A stretch of DNA of 64,000 nucleotides. It comes from Lophius americanus (taxonomy: Eukaryota; Chordata; Actinopteri; Lophiiformes; Lophiidae). The position numbers and the translations under genes are program-made. Location: contig JBBDHG010000116.1 in NCBI GenBank assembly GCA_037951165.1, positions 5,653,501 to 5,717,500 on the forward strand. Direction: 5' to 3'. The notes beneath the pieces were generated by a model. That model was not told the DNA's origin, did not search any database, and saw only the letters and a list, made by a program, of their open reading frames with translations. Position 1 is the stretch's first letter; every line of letters starts with the position of its first letter. Positions 34,084 to 46,869 of the stretch are shown here, piece after piece.

Positions 34084-34166
34084 CAGCCAGGGGTGAGGGA
34101 TCTCAGGGAGGGGCATCTGAGGTGGGGCAGGAAGACCACTGTGGATCTCTGACTTGAAGGAAGGCT
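34084..34166 (-). CDS. afap1: afap1 exon 3, Src SH3-ligand exon (residues 43-70)
   Basis: This 83-bp exon is too short to stand out as an open frame. I found it because exon 2 ends in phase 1 while the exon at 12083 begins in phase 0, so a phase 1-to-0 exon had to lie between. The acceptor is ccttctcag ending at 34167 and the donor is CTG|GTAAGA at 34083. Its 83 bases are 2 plus 27 codons, as required. It encodes a divergent start (PSFKSEIHSG) and then the conserved LPAPPQMPLPEIPHPWL. PPQMPLPEIP (residues 57-66) corresponds to the proline-rich Src SH3-binding motif known in AFAP-110. The PWL end joins PP of exon 4, restoring the order seen in mammals. Intron 2 above it is 581 bp. Confidence 0.94.
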
Positions 34167-34747
34167 CTGAGAAGGTGAAGATGAGATTAACATCTGGAAG
34201 TCCCATTGAGGAGAAAATTATCCTTCACATCATGTTGATCATCATGCCTGTCATGTCAGCTATAGGAGAGCCTCCTTTTCTAAGCCATAGAGTTCGATGT
34301 ATTCTCAAGTCCATTCACAAGAACCACGTTAGGACTAAATCACACAAACGCTTGCAACGCACAAAATTAGGACGCAAAATCTTTTGGAGGTAAACCTCCC
34401 CCTAGTCACGGAAATAATCAACGCATCTCTCCCACTTCTTCCGCGCACTCATGTCTATCTCAGAAATCTTTTTTGAAAATGATCCATGAAATAGTTTTTG
34501 TGTTATTGCTCTAACATGAAGGACTAGTCAACTCGGCGGGCGCCATTACCATTTCATAAGTTCCCCGGATATAAATAGTGACGCCTAGACGACTGGGTCA
34601 GAGAGTGGTCGGAACCTCCCAAAGTGTTCTATGGTGAACCGGGTACAGAGTTACGGGTTTCCCCTTCTAGTCTGCTCTACCACTCAAAGCCGATGAACCT
34701 GAACATGTGTCAGCAATGTTTAAGTTCAGGGTGGCTTTCGATCTTAC
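34167..34747 (-). other. Intron 2 of afap1 (581 bp)
   Basis: A short intron between the first two coding exons. Positions 34430-34512 match part of the unclassified repeat family described at 46870-47190. The rest is unremarkable. Confidence 0.9.
34430..34512 (+). repeat. Unclassified dispersed repeat, partial copy
   Basis: It contains cccacttcttccgcgcactc, then atgtctat, then gaaaatgatccatgaaatag and tttttgtgttatt. These correspond to 47115-47190 and to the reverse complement of 56005-56090. Confidence 0.6.
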
Positions 34748-34876
34748 CTTTATCCGACAGGACCCTGTGGAGGATTTTAGAGATGTGAATCTTCCTCTCT
34801 CGCACACCGGCACTAAGATACTCCCTGTCCAGGAGGTCCAGGAACAGACGAAGCTCACACACCAGCTCCTCCATCG
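34748..34876 (-). CDS. afap1: afap1 exon 2, first coding exon (residues 1-42)
   Basis: This exon starts actin filament-associated protein 1, a cytoplasmic adaptor that cross-links actin filaments and binds and activates Src-family kinases. The acceptor (tgttgcag) ends at 34877. Two untranslated bases follow, and the ATG is at 34874-34872. The protein begins MEELVCELRLFLDLLDREYL, closely matching the conserved AFAP1 start (MEEL..ELRLFLELLD), then runs through a basic stretch to HRVLSDK. The donor is AAAG|GTAAGA at 34747, leaving one base of a split codon (phase 1). This ATG is preferred because homology begins exactly there; the frame continues upstream only through AT- and GT-rich intron sequence. 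The start may be extended by exon 1 (see 54369-54720). Paralogues afap1l1 and afap1l2 are less likely because later exons match AFAP1 almost word for word. Confidence 0.95.
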
Positions 34877-34984
34877 CTGCAACACAAACACAAAATACAC
34901 AAATATATATATATAACAAAACATATATAGATATGAAAGCATTATTTCAGACACTGGAGACTTTTACTGTATCAGTCCGGTTCT

Positions 34985-35125
34985 GGTTTTATTTTCTTCC
35001 AGTGGACTTTACTCCACATGGACCCCACTCTTCTGGAACAATCTGCCCGTGGAGATCAGGTCTTCAGAATTGGTGATCTCTTCCATGTCAACACTTAGGA
35101 CTGATATCAGACAAGCTTTCATAAT
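34985..35125 (+). pseudogene. LINE C-terminal fragment
   Basis: The plus strand reads PLFWNNLPVEIRSSELVISS, then MSTLRTDIRQAF, the usual fish LINE C-terminal motif (WNxLPxxIRS...F...L...). It lies just upstream of afap1 exon 2 on the opposite strand. Confidence 0.6.
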
Positions 35126-35245
35126 CTTTCATGATTTTACTTTATGTTTTTATGGAAATATTTTACAGCTATATTTAAAAGTACACATTTACATTAATAT
35201 CATTTGCTACGTTTATAGCTGAAATTGTTCTAACTACCCTTAAAC

Positions 35246-35480
35246 CGGGTGTACACTGTATGATTTGAGCCCGTTTCACACTTGGAATTGGGCCTCAGGA
35301 CCACCGGGCCTCCTGACGGTGTCAGTCCTTTGTAGTTTGTCGCTTAGTCTACGCGGGGTCACGACGGCCTACAATCAACCCCCTACAGGGGTCAGATGAT
35401 CGAGAGGTTCTCTGGCTTGTTAGAAATGTTTGCAGGGTCTTGACTCGATCGGCTGACATCAGCGCCTTCTTTTCTCACTG
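35246..35480 (+). mobile_element. MITE-like element, right member of an inverted pair
   Basis: This segment matches the reverse complement of 37191-37415 over about 230 bp. Shared phrases include gagcccrtttcacacttg, gggcctcagga, ccgggcc and ctgacggtgtcagtc, then cgccttcttttct. It starts near ccgggtgtacactgtatgat. Confidence 0.7.
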
Positions 35481-36344
35481 AGCCTGTGAGAAGGGGCGGA
35501 GCATCCGAGTTGCCATGGTAACACCACGCGTTTTAATAATAAAATAAGAAGTAATAAGAAGTCATAAAGAAGAACGTGCAGTTTGTGTAATAAGGAAGGA
35601 TGAATAATAAAGGTTCACAGCTGTCAGACCGCTGGTAGCTTTAAAGTTAACACTCTATACAGTCAAACGTATCTCGCTTACCCACAATTCTCCCTGCTAA
35701 ATACACCAGCTAAACTGTCCTTGGCGTTCTGGACAACTTTGAGTCAAAATACACCGTTTCAGAACAAGATCACAAAAAATAATCAAGTCCGCCCATTTCT
35801 GTCTTGTTGGAATGATGCTAACAAACAAACTGTTTTCCCGCCTCGAGATTTCAATGTCAACTATTTTGACAATTATAAATAGTGACAAAAGGCTGCAGAT
35901 GCCGGACGGGTCGTTGAGTGTGAGCACACCAATCGTTAGCTTCTGCAAACGTTTGAGGTGAAATGAAAGAGCCACGGATCTAAGGATGTTCAGTGTAAAC
36001 CCAGCTTCAAATTGTATTGATGCTTCATTTGGCTGCCTTTGTGAAGCACTTTGTAACAAGTTCTTTTTGAGTAAAGATCGGTCATGTCGACCTTTCATGG
36101 AACAACGTAACACAGATAGTTTGGAGCAGGAAGAGATTAAGTAGCTGACATCACCGGAACAATAAAAAAAAGAAGAAAAGAACTGAATGTCAACTGGATC
36201 GGATTAAAGTAAATGTCAAAAACAAAAAAGGGAGGCACAATTTACATTTTTCTTGAGCCTGTAAAACCATCACAGTCCAGTTCTACTTAGACCATTAGTT
36301 TGGCCAATTAGCTCCCATTAGATCCAATCCTCATCCCGGGGAAT

Positions 36345-36665
36345 CCTGAAGGATGTTAGTCTCTCCCCAGAGTTCTGGGTCTACCCAAGGGTTCCCCCCC
36401 AATTATACGTTCCTGGCAACCTTTCAAGGAAGGTTTCCTGAAGGCATCCTGATCGGACTCTGAACCACCTCAACTGCTTCCTTTCGATATGAAGGAACAA
36501 CGGATCCACTCCCACTACCTCCGGATGTCCGAGCTCCGCACCTTATCTCTAAGGCGTATCGAAGGTGATGACATCATACTGGAAAACTTTCTCAGACTGA
36601 CGCCCACAAAACCTACTTATGATTGCCTTTAAAAGCCTCCCAGGCTCTTCTCCGTCACAAAACCA
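36345..36665 (+). mobile_element. Fish LINE 3'-region fragment
   Basis: It contains tgatcggactctgaaccacc, then tcaactgcttcctttcgata, then cggatgtccgagctccgcac and cttatctctaaggc. This run of phrases recurs near the 3' end of a common teleost non-LTR element. It is non-coding and diverged. Confidence 0.6.
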
Positions 36666-37190
36666 TGCTGTCAGAGGTTCAGCATAAGGTTTGTAAAACA
36701 TCCTAAAGGTCATAAGGCATAACTAAAGTGCAGAAGTAGAAGCGGAACCTGAAATCAGATAATTGTAGCAGCAGGTATGACATGTTGATTTAGTTTCAGA
36801 CCGGTGTTTTACTTAAATAAACGACAATCACAACAATAAAAGCAGGATATAACCTGAGCTGGAACTCTTACTGAAGGGGTAGACGACATGATGGTGTGAA
36901 TGGAGACTATTTCCATCGCACATTTTATCATTGGCATTTAAATGAAAACTTCAAGAGCTAGTTTTACCCACATCCCACATTCCCATCTTCTGTGCTGTAA
37001 GTTTTACGATGGACAAAAATGACTGTAAATGGTTAGAAGACTAAAATGGACAATAGTTTTGCAGTGTAATCATACGGAGAGGTATGCAAGTGAACTTAAA
37101 TATCTTGTTTTTCACCACTTGCGGTCACACTGGTGAATCTCTGCATTCTTAGAAATTACACATGAATGTTTTTGTTTTGCATTTTATGAA

Positions 37191-37415
37191 GAAAAGAAGG
37201 CGCCGACGGCAGCTGATCGGGTCGAGACCCTGCCAAAATTTTCTGACACGCCAGAAAACCATCCGACGGTCCCACTGTTCTCCGGAAGATGATGCTCGGC
37301 CCCCGTGACCCAACGTACACAGTAAGACAAACGACTGACACCGTCAGACGGCCCGGCAGTCCTGAGGCTCATTGTCAAGTGTAAATTGGGCTCAAAATGT
37401 ACAGACCAGGCCCGG
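37191..37415 (-). mobile_element. MITE-like element, inverted partner of 35246-35480
   Basis: On the minus strand it runs colinearly with 35246-35480, from ccgggcctggtctgtaca through cgtcggcgccttcttttct. Divergence between the copies is moderate. Confidence 0.7.
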
Positions 37416-38792
37416 CAGAGCAGGCAGGAGCAGTGATGGAGACGCACACATGAGATAAAAGAAGATATCTGTGGTCACCATCTTGTGACACACCGACTCC
37501 TTGCACACTCCTGCCACAGCCTCTTCTCATACCACTCTCTCATGCAGAATGATCACACACGCTCAGTCTACTGGTTAATCTGGATGTACATGCGATGACA
37601 TCACGGATTTGGAGTTGGGTCGTGCCCATCGCAAATGGCTGGTCGACAGACTCTGTTACAATGTCTACAGACGCGTGTCCCCGAAACAGACCGACCTTCT
37701 ATATTGGCATAAAAAAGCTAAATAAAGAAGTTGTGACAAAAATGAAACATGCATTTAGGATTCTACATAGTTTCCTTGATAAAGCCATGTACATGCCATG
37801 TAACCACAATCCCACGGAGGTAATACCTCCCTAAACTAGTGAGTCACCTTCATGCACACGTCCATGTTTGACTGATAAAGCTGACTCTGAATATCAAGAC
37901 GCCACAAAACTCTTCAACCTCACCACCTTACACATAATTAATGTCTCAATCACAATATCCCAGCAATGGGACATCATGAAAAAACTTGCATTTTGGATTT
38001 CATGGCCCATGAATGCGTGATTAAAGCAGCAGTTGAGCTGCATACAGGGGACACCTGCTGCTAAATGACATAGCTTGCTGAAAAAACAACATCATATCCA
38101 CTGACAATGGTCCAAACGTGCCAGTGTTAAACATGAGAGATGTAGTTCCATCCTCCAGCTGCTGTCGATATACCTACGCCTGCGTATGGCAGTCCTATGA
38201 TGTGTAAGGGGGGTGCAAGGTGCACAAGAGGTGTACTGACTTGACCCAAGTGCTTAATGTCCCATCTCTCAAAATCTAACCAGGACCATCACACATGCTC
38301 CATCTGCTGGACTCTGGTCTGGGACCAGAACGTTCCAATGTGTCTCCTCTGCAGTGACTGGATGTCCGACTTTATGACAGGTATGATTGAGCAACAAAAC
38401 AATTTTAACTATATGTCTCTTTCAAAGCGAAATCTGACCCAGATCTGACTACAATCCACTCTGATATGTTAACCAAAAACAGGCGAGGGAGCTCCACATG
38501 CTCGCAATTTATTATTCCAAAACTGAGAAATTCTAGTATGACAATGAGCCTTGCAGCCATATTTCAGCTATAACTCATGCTCACGGCAGCAGGGTGGGTT
38601 TGGCGTTTGGACAGCAGCAGACAGAGGCTGGCCAGCAGCCTTCACACATTCTTCACACAATGCGATTATCCCGCTAGAGAGGGGTTGAGGTATGGAGGGA
38701 GCCTTGGTGAATCCAATAAGGAGGAGAGAGAAAGAGGAGGGCAGTGGGAAGGAGATCTCTGTGAAGGAGAGAAGGGGAAACGTTGAACAAAT

Positions 38793-39089
38793 ACCCCTTT
38801 TACGCCAAAAAGAAGCTGGGGCTAGTTTGGGGCTGGTGCTAGTGCCAGTGCTTAGTTGGTTCACCTTGCGCACCTCCTCAGAACCTGTTTGCTATCCCAT
38901 TGGCAAAGAGCCAAGTCTGCCGCACGATTAAGTCACCATATAACGTAATCGGTTCTTGGCTCTCAGTTGGTGCTTGTCTGGCACCAGTTTTGCCAGGAGC
39001 TGGTGCTTAGGCTTTCGAAAAATCAAAGAGCTGGTGCTGAGTAAGGCTCTGGCTCCGAACTAGCCCTGGAACCAGCTTGGTGGAAAAGG
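38793..39089 (-). mobile_element. MITE-like element, copy B (inverse of 671-918)
   Basis: On the minus strand it begins ccttttccaccaagctggtt and follows copy A through ggctagttcgg, cctaagcaccagctcctggc and tggtgccagacaagcaccaa. It ends in ttggcgtaaaagggg. It is about 50 bp longer than copy A in the middle. The arms share ctggtg/caccag words, so each copy is itself partly palindromic. Confidence 0.78.
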
Positions 39090-39372
39090 CTCAAAAGTGA
39101 ATAGCAGAGTTGTGACAAGTACAACCATTCTTCTTTTTCTACTTCTTGAAGTGTGGATAGAATAAAAAAATGTTCTTTCTGAACTATGAAAAGGTTCCTC
39201 CGCTTTAATTTATTTTATTTTGTCTCAGAATACCTTTAGCTGAATCTTTTGAAATGTCAGAACTTCTGCAGTGTAGATTAACTGTTTGGATAGAAATTAG
39301 AGCCTTTCAAGTATCTAAGAAGAATAAAGTCGTAGGACGCAGCCTTCTGCATCTGTCATTTCTTCATTTTTA

Positions 39373-39482
39373 GGGGCGGCTGTGGAGGCAGAGAGGTCGT
39401 TCACATATTGGAAGGTTGGGGGTTCAATACCAAGCTCCTACAGTCCACCTACCAAAGTGTCCTTGAGCAAGATACTGAGCCC
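39373..39482 (+). mobile_element. tRNA-derived SINE-like element
   Basis: It begins ggggcggctgtggaggcaga and has a B-box-like ggttcaataccaagctcc, followed by the body tccacctaccaaagtgtcct and tgagcaagatactgagccc. It is the best copy of the family in the window; others lie at 30188-30290 and 12625-12670. Confidence 0.6.
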
Positions 39483-40639
39483 AGATATTCTTTTATTGTC
39501 ACCATTCTTGTACTTTCGTAGGTAAAACATGAAATGATGTTTCCCTTAAAAAAAACCAGGTGACATCAATGTCCTGATGGACGTTCCATTGGTGAATCAA
39601 TGATGGCGTGAAGGTTTTCGCTCCTGATAAACATCTGTAGAGAGAAAAGTGCCACAGAAGTAAAGTCCCTTTACCATTTTGTCCATATCTGTGCAGGCTT
39701 TATGTGATTTTACGCTGTTACATAATGTCATAACTCCCCAGCCCTCTCCCTCTCTTTTGCACTACACCCCTCTCTACACACTCCCTCATCATCTCTCTCT
39801 CTCTCACCCATTCCTTCTCTCCCACAACCCCTACCGATTACTTATTATTTGTATTGACGCTGCTTTGTAATGTGCTGAACTGTGAAGGCGGGGCTACAGA
39901 GAACAGGCAGCAGCGCCTCTAGGGGTCTTATTTATCGCATCCATTAAAGCCATCATTCCCAGCAACACTATCAGTCCATGAAAATAAAATATGTTCTGGA
40001 TGATCAGAGCTCTTTGCGTTGTGGCTTGAAAAAATGGTTCAACTAACATATGTACACGTTTCTCGTACTAGCTGTAGCTACGGCTAGCACAGATCTGATC
40101 TTCAGATATGTCGCTACCGCTGGACTCATCATCAACGGACTTTTACAAACTTTAGTCCGTGTTTATACCGCCATAGCTGGTAGCGATGGCGGTGCCGTGT
40201 AACCCAAGTTCATATAACAGACGCCTCCTCATTTGGAAGTTGAAATGACTCTTGTTCGATCGCAGTGCAGCTTAGAATGGAACATTTCAATACTGCACCA
40301 AAGAGAAGCTAATCGAAATAAATAATAATCCATCAGGAACACGTCTATCTAAATGTTAATAGAAATATCCAATATACTGAATAAAATACTCTTCAGCACA
40401 TGGAAAACGTTCTTACATATATATGTGTATATTGTATATACATTAAACACATAATACCCGCCTTACTCTGCCTCTTAAATCACATGACCGATATTCATAT
40501 ACTCAACCTTCCTGTTGATTGTTTAATTTTACGGTGATACTGTAATATAATGTTATTCTAACCATTTTGATCTTAATGAAACAGGTGAAAATATCGGTAT
40601 TGTTTTGTGTTAAATCAGAATACTCACATTTGGTACAGG

Positions 40640-40795
40640 TGCAATGTTACTGACACTGAACATAAATGATTTTAGGTCTTACCTGTCCACAGGTATCAAG
40701 GTTACGCAAATGCACCTTATAGTTGAAGTTTATTTTGGGAATGTTATTAAGGCGAGGATCCCTTAAATAAGCCAGTGAGTATAACAGGTAATTAA
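40640..40795 (+). repeat. Dispersed repeat, copy 1 of a direct pair
   Basis: The text caatgttactgacactgaac, then ggtcttacctgtccacaggt and gcaaatgcacct, recurs with about 80% identity by eye at 48656-48815 in the same orientation. The family is unknown. Confidence 0.65.
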
Positions 40796-43700
40796 ATTAT
40801 GCTTGCAAGGCTAAGGGTCTGGCTTTGGATGAGGTTTGATTGAATTAAAGGGTGGAGTACCATTCTAGTTTACTTTGAAATTATTTATTAGAGGGACGGC
40901 TTCATGTTTTCAGAAAAGGGGCGACACCTCCTCACTCCTGGAATTGGGAGCATCATCCATCAGATCAATCCGTCCGCCAGTCTCTACTTCCTTTGAGTGG
41001 AGGAAAGTCCCCGCTGTAAGCCCCGCCTCACTCATACCCACCCTCTGGATCACTTTCACCAGGACTGCTTTCACACGACACCGTGAGCAGCTGAGCTCTC
41101 TTTACCGCTCCAACGTACCGTTTCATACAACTCTGTGTAACCTGGGCAAGACTTTACCTCTACTGGGGCGACCGAAAAAACAAACTGTGTGCGCACGGGC
41201 GCCATTAAAACCCAAAAGCAAGCCCTCTAGATCACCAAAGACGGTGAGCGGAGGAAAAAGGACCACCCTCAAATGAGGCCCCAGGGCGAGCATAAAAAGT
41301 ACCTCGTTGTGCAAACACACCGCCCACGCCCGCTCTTCAAAACCTCGCTGCCTCTCTCTCTTTGTCATTCAACTCCTTCATTCACTCCCATTGCATCTAT
41401 TTTTCCTCTCACTTTGCTAATCCTTTTCTCCGGTTCCTTTGCACAAGAAACTTTCACTTTCAATTACATTTACATGTGACCTATTGTTAGGACTGTAATT
41501 TCTTATAACCACATCTGCTGTGTCAACACGAGGCTTGCATTCCAAAGGATTATTGCCCATACACAAACCCACTAATAACACCTAGACACGTTTTTCACTG
41601 TGAAGCACTCACACTCCCTGGCTGGACAAGGGGGGCTTTCCTGGGTGAGCTGTGTGTGCAGGTCCACAGGGTCATTTTTGGGTGAGAATTTGAGACTCTG
41701 AGGCTCCGTTGTTGTCGTCAGTGCAAAAATGCTGAGCCACTTTGAGGGAGGAGGGGTTTTTAGCCCTTTTTCCCAGAATACAGCTGTTGAGAATGACAGC
41801 ACGCTGACAGATGCTATCCCAATCCGGGTGTGGGGGGTGTACGTTTCAGGTGTCTGCTTCTTATTACCAACAGTGACTTTAACACTTCAGGGATGTGTTT
41901 AGTCTGGCTATCTGACAAGCCTTCGGGTCAAGCACTCGAGTATGGCTTCGTGTTTGTGCCTCATTCCTGAGTGCGGAGCTGAAAAGTCATCCTGAGCATG
42001 TAGTTCCCTGCGTGGACAGACACTCTGTCGCAAGAACACACATTCTGTTCTGAAGAGAAAATATTCTTGAGCAAGGAATACCTTAACCGGAGCAAACAAA
42101 AGTATATTCTCTGCTCAATAAAAGCATCTGCATAAGATCGAATAGGAGGGGATGACAGCGTGTTATGAAGTAGGTAACTCAGTGATTATAATGCTATGGC
42201 TGTTCGTGTACATATCTAACTTTTAAAACGTCCGATCAGGCCTTATAATCAGGCATCATGCATGAATGAATAGTTGTGTGTGTCGATGATGTGGCCCTGT
42301 GATGAACTGGTGACTGAATGACATGCTTAATAAAAGGCACATCTTATGACAGACGACACGCCGGATCAATAAATACAAACTAAAACTAAAGAAAATCAAG
42401 AGAAATGGATTAACAACTATGAAATAAAACATTTATCCAGTACTGGTGGGTTTCCAAAAAGGTGTGATCTACTGCTGAGCCGACCGTTCAGACCGTTCAG
42501 ATCTTCTGTGAACACTCTCCGTGGTTCAGGGACATTTAATTACCTCGTGGTTTGCGTCTTGCAGTAAGTTGGGAGTTTTCGTGTATGGAATTATCACACA
42601 AGCAATCACCAACACACCCTTTTTTCGGACCCTCGCTAATAGATGGGGTCTACTCTGCCACGCGCCCAATGAACCCAACAAGAGTAACGAGTATTTTTTT
42701 GTGTAATCCTGACACAAACAGACAAACAAAGGTGAAAACAGCTGTTCAACAGTCGATGTCTGTTTGTGTGAACCGGCCTGTAAAAGTTCACCGATAGTCA
42801 GAAGATGTGTGTGTTGAAAGAAAGTTGGCGATACAGTGTGACTCCTGATTCTGGGATGAAGATGCTAAATACTCTTATACTGCAACACTCAAATCTAAGC
42901 AATTTGTTGTTTATGATACTAGTGTGTGAGTGCTTAACTTCTTCCTGACTACGTTGACAGGAAGTTAAGTTGGAGTGGACTTTAAATTGCCGAAATAGCG
43001 TTACAAACAATGTTTCCTAGCAAAATGAACCCCGGCCACATGTCGTGACATAAATCATTAATGAATGAATTTTGTTCAGTTTCCCCCGTAATTCTCACTC
43101 CTTGATCCAAATTATGACCATGCGTCTGTTTCTCCTGTGTCCAACGTCTCTTTTCTAAACAAAACCGTAACGGCGCTCCCAATTATGGGGGAACCTTCAA
43201 CCTATATTCTGGTTGTGGATCTATCAGGACCCTTGTAATAAGTACAAAACAATCTGTGAATAGAACAAGTGAAACAAGGCGTTGTGTTTGGATAAAGCCA
43301 TGAAGGGGTCACAAGTCAGGGTTCTGCTGGTACCGGTCCCACGTCCGGATAAATGGGGAGGGTAATCTGACGTATAAAAAAAAAAACATATGCTAAATCC
43401 ATATGTGGAGCACGGAACTTTTTTCCAAACCGGATCCTTTGGGGCCAGCTTTAACAAATTCCGTCACTGGTACTGTTTGCCAGCAGGTCGACGTTTTTAA
43501 TGATGGATGGAAGCCGATCCCGAAAAGGGAGCAGTGGAAAGACAAAGAAGAAAGATTAACATAAAGGTGGTGATCTTGAAATAATTTGGGAAATCCCATC
43601 TTAACAAGGTTTTCCTGATATTAGGAGGTTTTGTGTCTCATGATAAGCCAATGAAACATTTGATTTTTCCTAAAAAGAGTAATTATTTTTCATCATCATT

Positions 43701-44599
43701 TTCCACATCTTTCTTCATTTCAGGTACACCTCACTTATTCTGAGTCCTATGATACTGACAATGTTCCAGATTTAAGACCATTGCCCACATAAAACAAAAT
43801 TAGGAAGTAATATTAAAGCATTTTACGGTTGGCTGAAAATACTCTTATTGAGCCTTTGAGATATTTTAAAGACCCTGCGACTCAAAATATTCAAGTTAAA
43901 TTTTATTAAAACAAGTTCCAACACCTGAATGACATGTTATTTTTTTTTAAATGATTGTGTCAAGTGCAATTAGATAATTTGACAAATAAATTAGACAAAT
44001 ATACTCGATACGTTTTGGGTTTTTCCCACAAAACCTTCTGAAGATCTGCGGCATAGGTCGGGGTAGGATTGTCGGCGTTATTGAAGGTATAACTCAACTC
44101 AACATCTGGGATCGGGTATCGTGACTTTTGAACTCACATAGCAGCACATTTGCGTAAATCACTTCACTCCTAGGGATTTTCATGGTCATTTAAATACATT
44201 GCAAATGCAGTGTTTCTATTTCTAGTTTTCTATGGTGGAAAAAAACCTTATGCTCTGACCGACGGGTGAAAGCTGTCCAACATTACCCATCCTAAATGTT
44301 TCATAAGGGGTTATCAAGCCTAGACTTGGATGAGCACCAAGTACGAACAGATGAGAGGACATGGCAATGCTGCATTAGTTTATGATGAAAGACAAGCTGC
44401 TTCCCTCCCTCTTTATTTTTCAACTCTGTAATTATGAGGTTTGTGTGTTTCGTTCCACTGGGCATGCCAGGCGAACATCACAGAGCCGGGCTGATTGCTA
44501 TCGAACAGTACAGGTGGTTTACCGTACGAGCAGATGTTTCCCTGACCACAAGTATACATCTACAAAACCCCTGTTCTGAAGGGGAGAATTAAGAAGAGA

Positions 44600-44611
44600 G
44601 GGGGGGGGGGG
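44600..44611. repeat. Poly-G run
   Basis: About twelve G on the plus strand, followed by gaagggggtgg. Confidence 0.8.
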
Positions 44612-45860
44612 AAGGGGGTGGAGTTGATGGAGGTTTACAGGAATCACGAGAGAAGAAGAGGAATAATGGTGACCCAACAGTAACTTAAATACTTATAGAG
44701 CCTGGAGAAAGCAACGATGCTCCTGCTGTTATCTCTTTGAAAAAGATAATTACAGGGTGCTCTGCTGAAAACCACAGGTCCAAGAAGGGAGACGGGGTAA
44801 AGGCCAGATAGCGTATAGAAGCTCCAACTTTGAGATTCTACGTATTGGAAGAGACAAGGCTCCACATTGTCACATATGCAGCCAAAATCCGAGGGGGCTG
44901 ACGCCGAAATTTAGCAGGACTGTTCAGAAAAACTCCATGGCATCCTTCTTTACCACAACTAAAATGCGTTTAGTGTCACGGCGTGACCATTTGGACCTAC
45001 GGAACACAAACTTCTACAGTTTTATAAGTAATGTATAAGTAACATCGATACCATGGTCAACACCCCCAAAAATAATGAAAATCCGTAGAGCAATCTAGCT
45101 TAAACTAGAAACCTGGTCTATGTACTGGGTGTCTGAGGCTCAGGAAGAAGAGTGGTCTTCCACCTATGGCAAGATCAGCCAGCTGATGAAGAAAGAACAA
45201 AACAACAGAATGGGAAGACTCGTCACTTCATCAAAGAAGTTAAGCACGAAAACGCGACTGGTGAAGTCCGTGCAGGCATCCAAAGGTTTCAACTTGGTAG
45301 GGTAGACGCCCGGACGTCTTGGCAGGGACAAGGGCGCTGTAAAGCTGCTGCCATGACCTATGGACAACGGAAGAGTTCGAGAAGCCCCCACTAACCCAAC
45401 AGCTCGGACCCCGATCATTTATCTCTCAACGGTTTCACGAGTCAGATCCTCACGTTTCCTTTGACAGCGAGGTTTCAGGCGCCATCGCCATTTTCTCTGT
45501 GCTAAATAATCAGTACGATCACCCAATACACGAAACATTTATCCAGCAACAATACTCATCATCTTCATCCTCGAGGTGGAACGTTTCTTCATCGTCTTTC
45601 TCCCATTATTGGTTCACTTCAACCAATAAACAAGTAAAATCGTCTCTATGGTTCCGGAGTTAAGTTTGTCTATTCAGGCTACTCCAAACAAACATGGTAG
45701 CGTAACATGGACTATGTATAAAAGATATTTTTTTTCAGCTGTTCCCCTGTGGCTGGGCCTACAGGCCCCCAGTTCCAACATTATGGCCTCCTCTCTGTCC
45801 TAAGAAGTCAGTCGACAGCGTTTTCACTCGTAAAGTTTTGCCGGGGCAGACAGAAAAGAA

Positions 45861-45875
45861 GGGGGGGGGGGGGGG
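45861..45875. repeat. Poly-G run
   Basis: About fifteen G on the plus strand. Confidence 0.8.
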
Positions 45876-46869
45876 TGAAAGTCAAACCATAGGCCTAATA
45901 AAAATGCTAGCTAACCAATGACAACAGATTAAAATGAATTGTGTTAGTCTCTGTGATTATAAAACACTAGTACTAAACAACAAACAGACAAATCCTTTGG
46001 CAAATTGGTTAGAATGACATTTCAAGTTGTACTTTATGACATCTCAGTTTAGTTTTGATTTGGGGTTTTTTATGTTTGTTTGTTTTGTTTTTTTGCCCAT
46101 AGAATTGATGATGAATGAATTGCAGACTTAATTAGCAGGCGACCACATCAAATAAAGTTATAAAAATACCGTCTGCTACAAAGTAAATGGAAACAGCTTT
46201 GCCTGTAAATTGTTTGCAAAGATAAATCTCACACCAAACCTAGTCCAAACAGTTCCTCTTTCTTTGCCTTTGCAATGTCATGCAACCCGCAGACAACAGT
46301 TCCCCTGGAGGTTGCTGGTATGGTGGGCTGCTTGAGGTGATCATGAGAATACCCTGGTCATGCGGTCTCAAACATTTTTACAGTCCATGGCGATCCATTT
46401 GGTGATTGCATTGGTTGGCTGAGTTGCGATGTGGTTCCGCTCACAGACTTGACCCAGCTTTAGCCCAACAGTGTTTGACTTAAAGTTCATGACTCATTCC
46501 TGTCTCAACTCTAACATCTTTGTGCCTCTGAGGAAAGACATCCTTGGCCGTTATCGTACCTGGGTCTGCTTCGGGTTTCAGTGATACACCACGGTGAAAA
46601 TCCTTGCTAAAATTACCTGCGGAAATGTGGGTCGAACTGAGGGAACAGATCAAGTTGCGAGAAACAAAAATTAACGTGTTAACTTCTCCATTAATGACAT
46701 GTTAAAGTATGAATGTTGACCGACATGGTTTTGACGTACGCTGCCATACTTTGGCCGACTAGGCCTTAAAGTTACTGTTACCTGTTGTGTTTTACGCAAT
46801 TAACAAAAACTCCTGAGTAAACCTTTATCTTACCTAACATAGTTTTCAATACAGAAGCAATTCAGTCAA

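Noticed and set aside
37595..37834. Short plus-strand frame with a basic C terminus
   Set aside because: No homology; the methionine-rich start is within ordinary AT-rich intron sequence.
45120..45418. Three overlapping frames at 45.1-45.4 kb, possibly a retrotransposon relic
   Set aside because: The sequence is slightly GC-richer than its surroundings, but no RT, integrase or transposase motif can be found.
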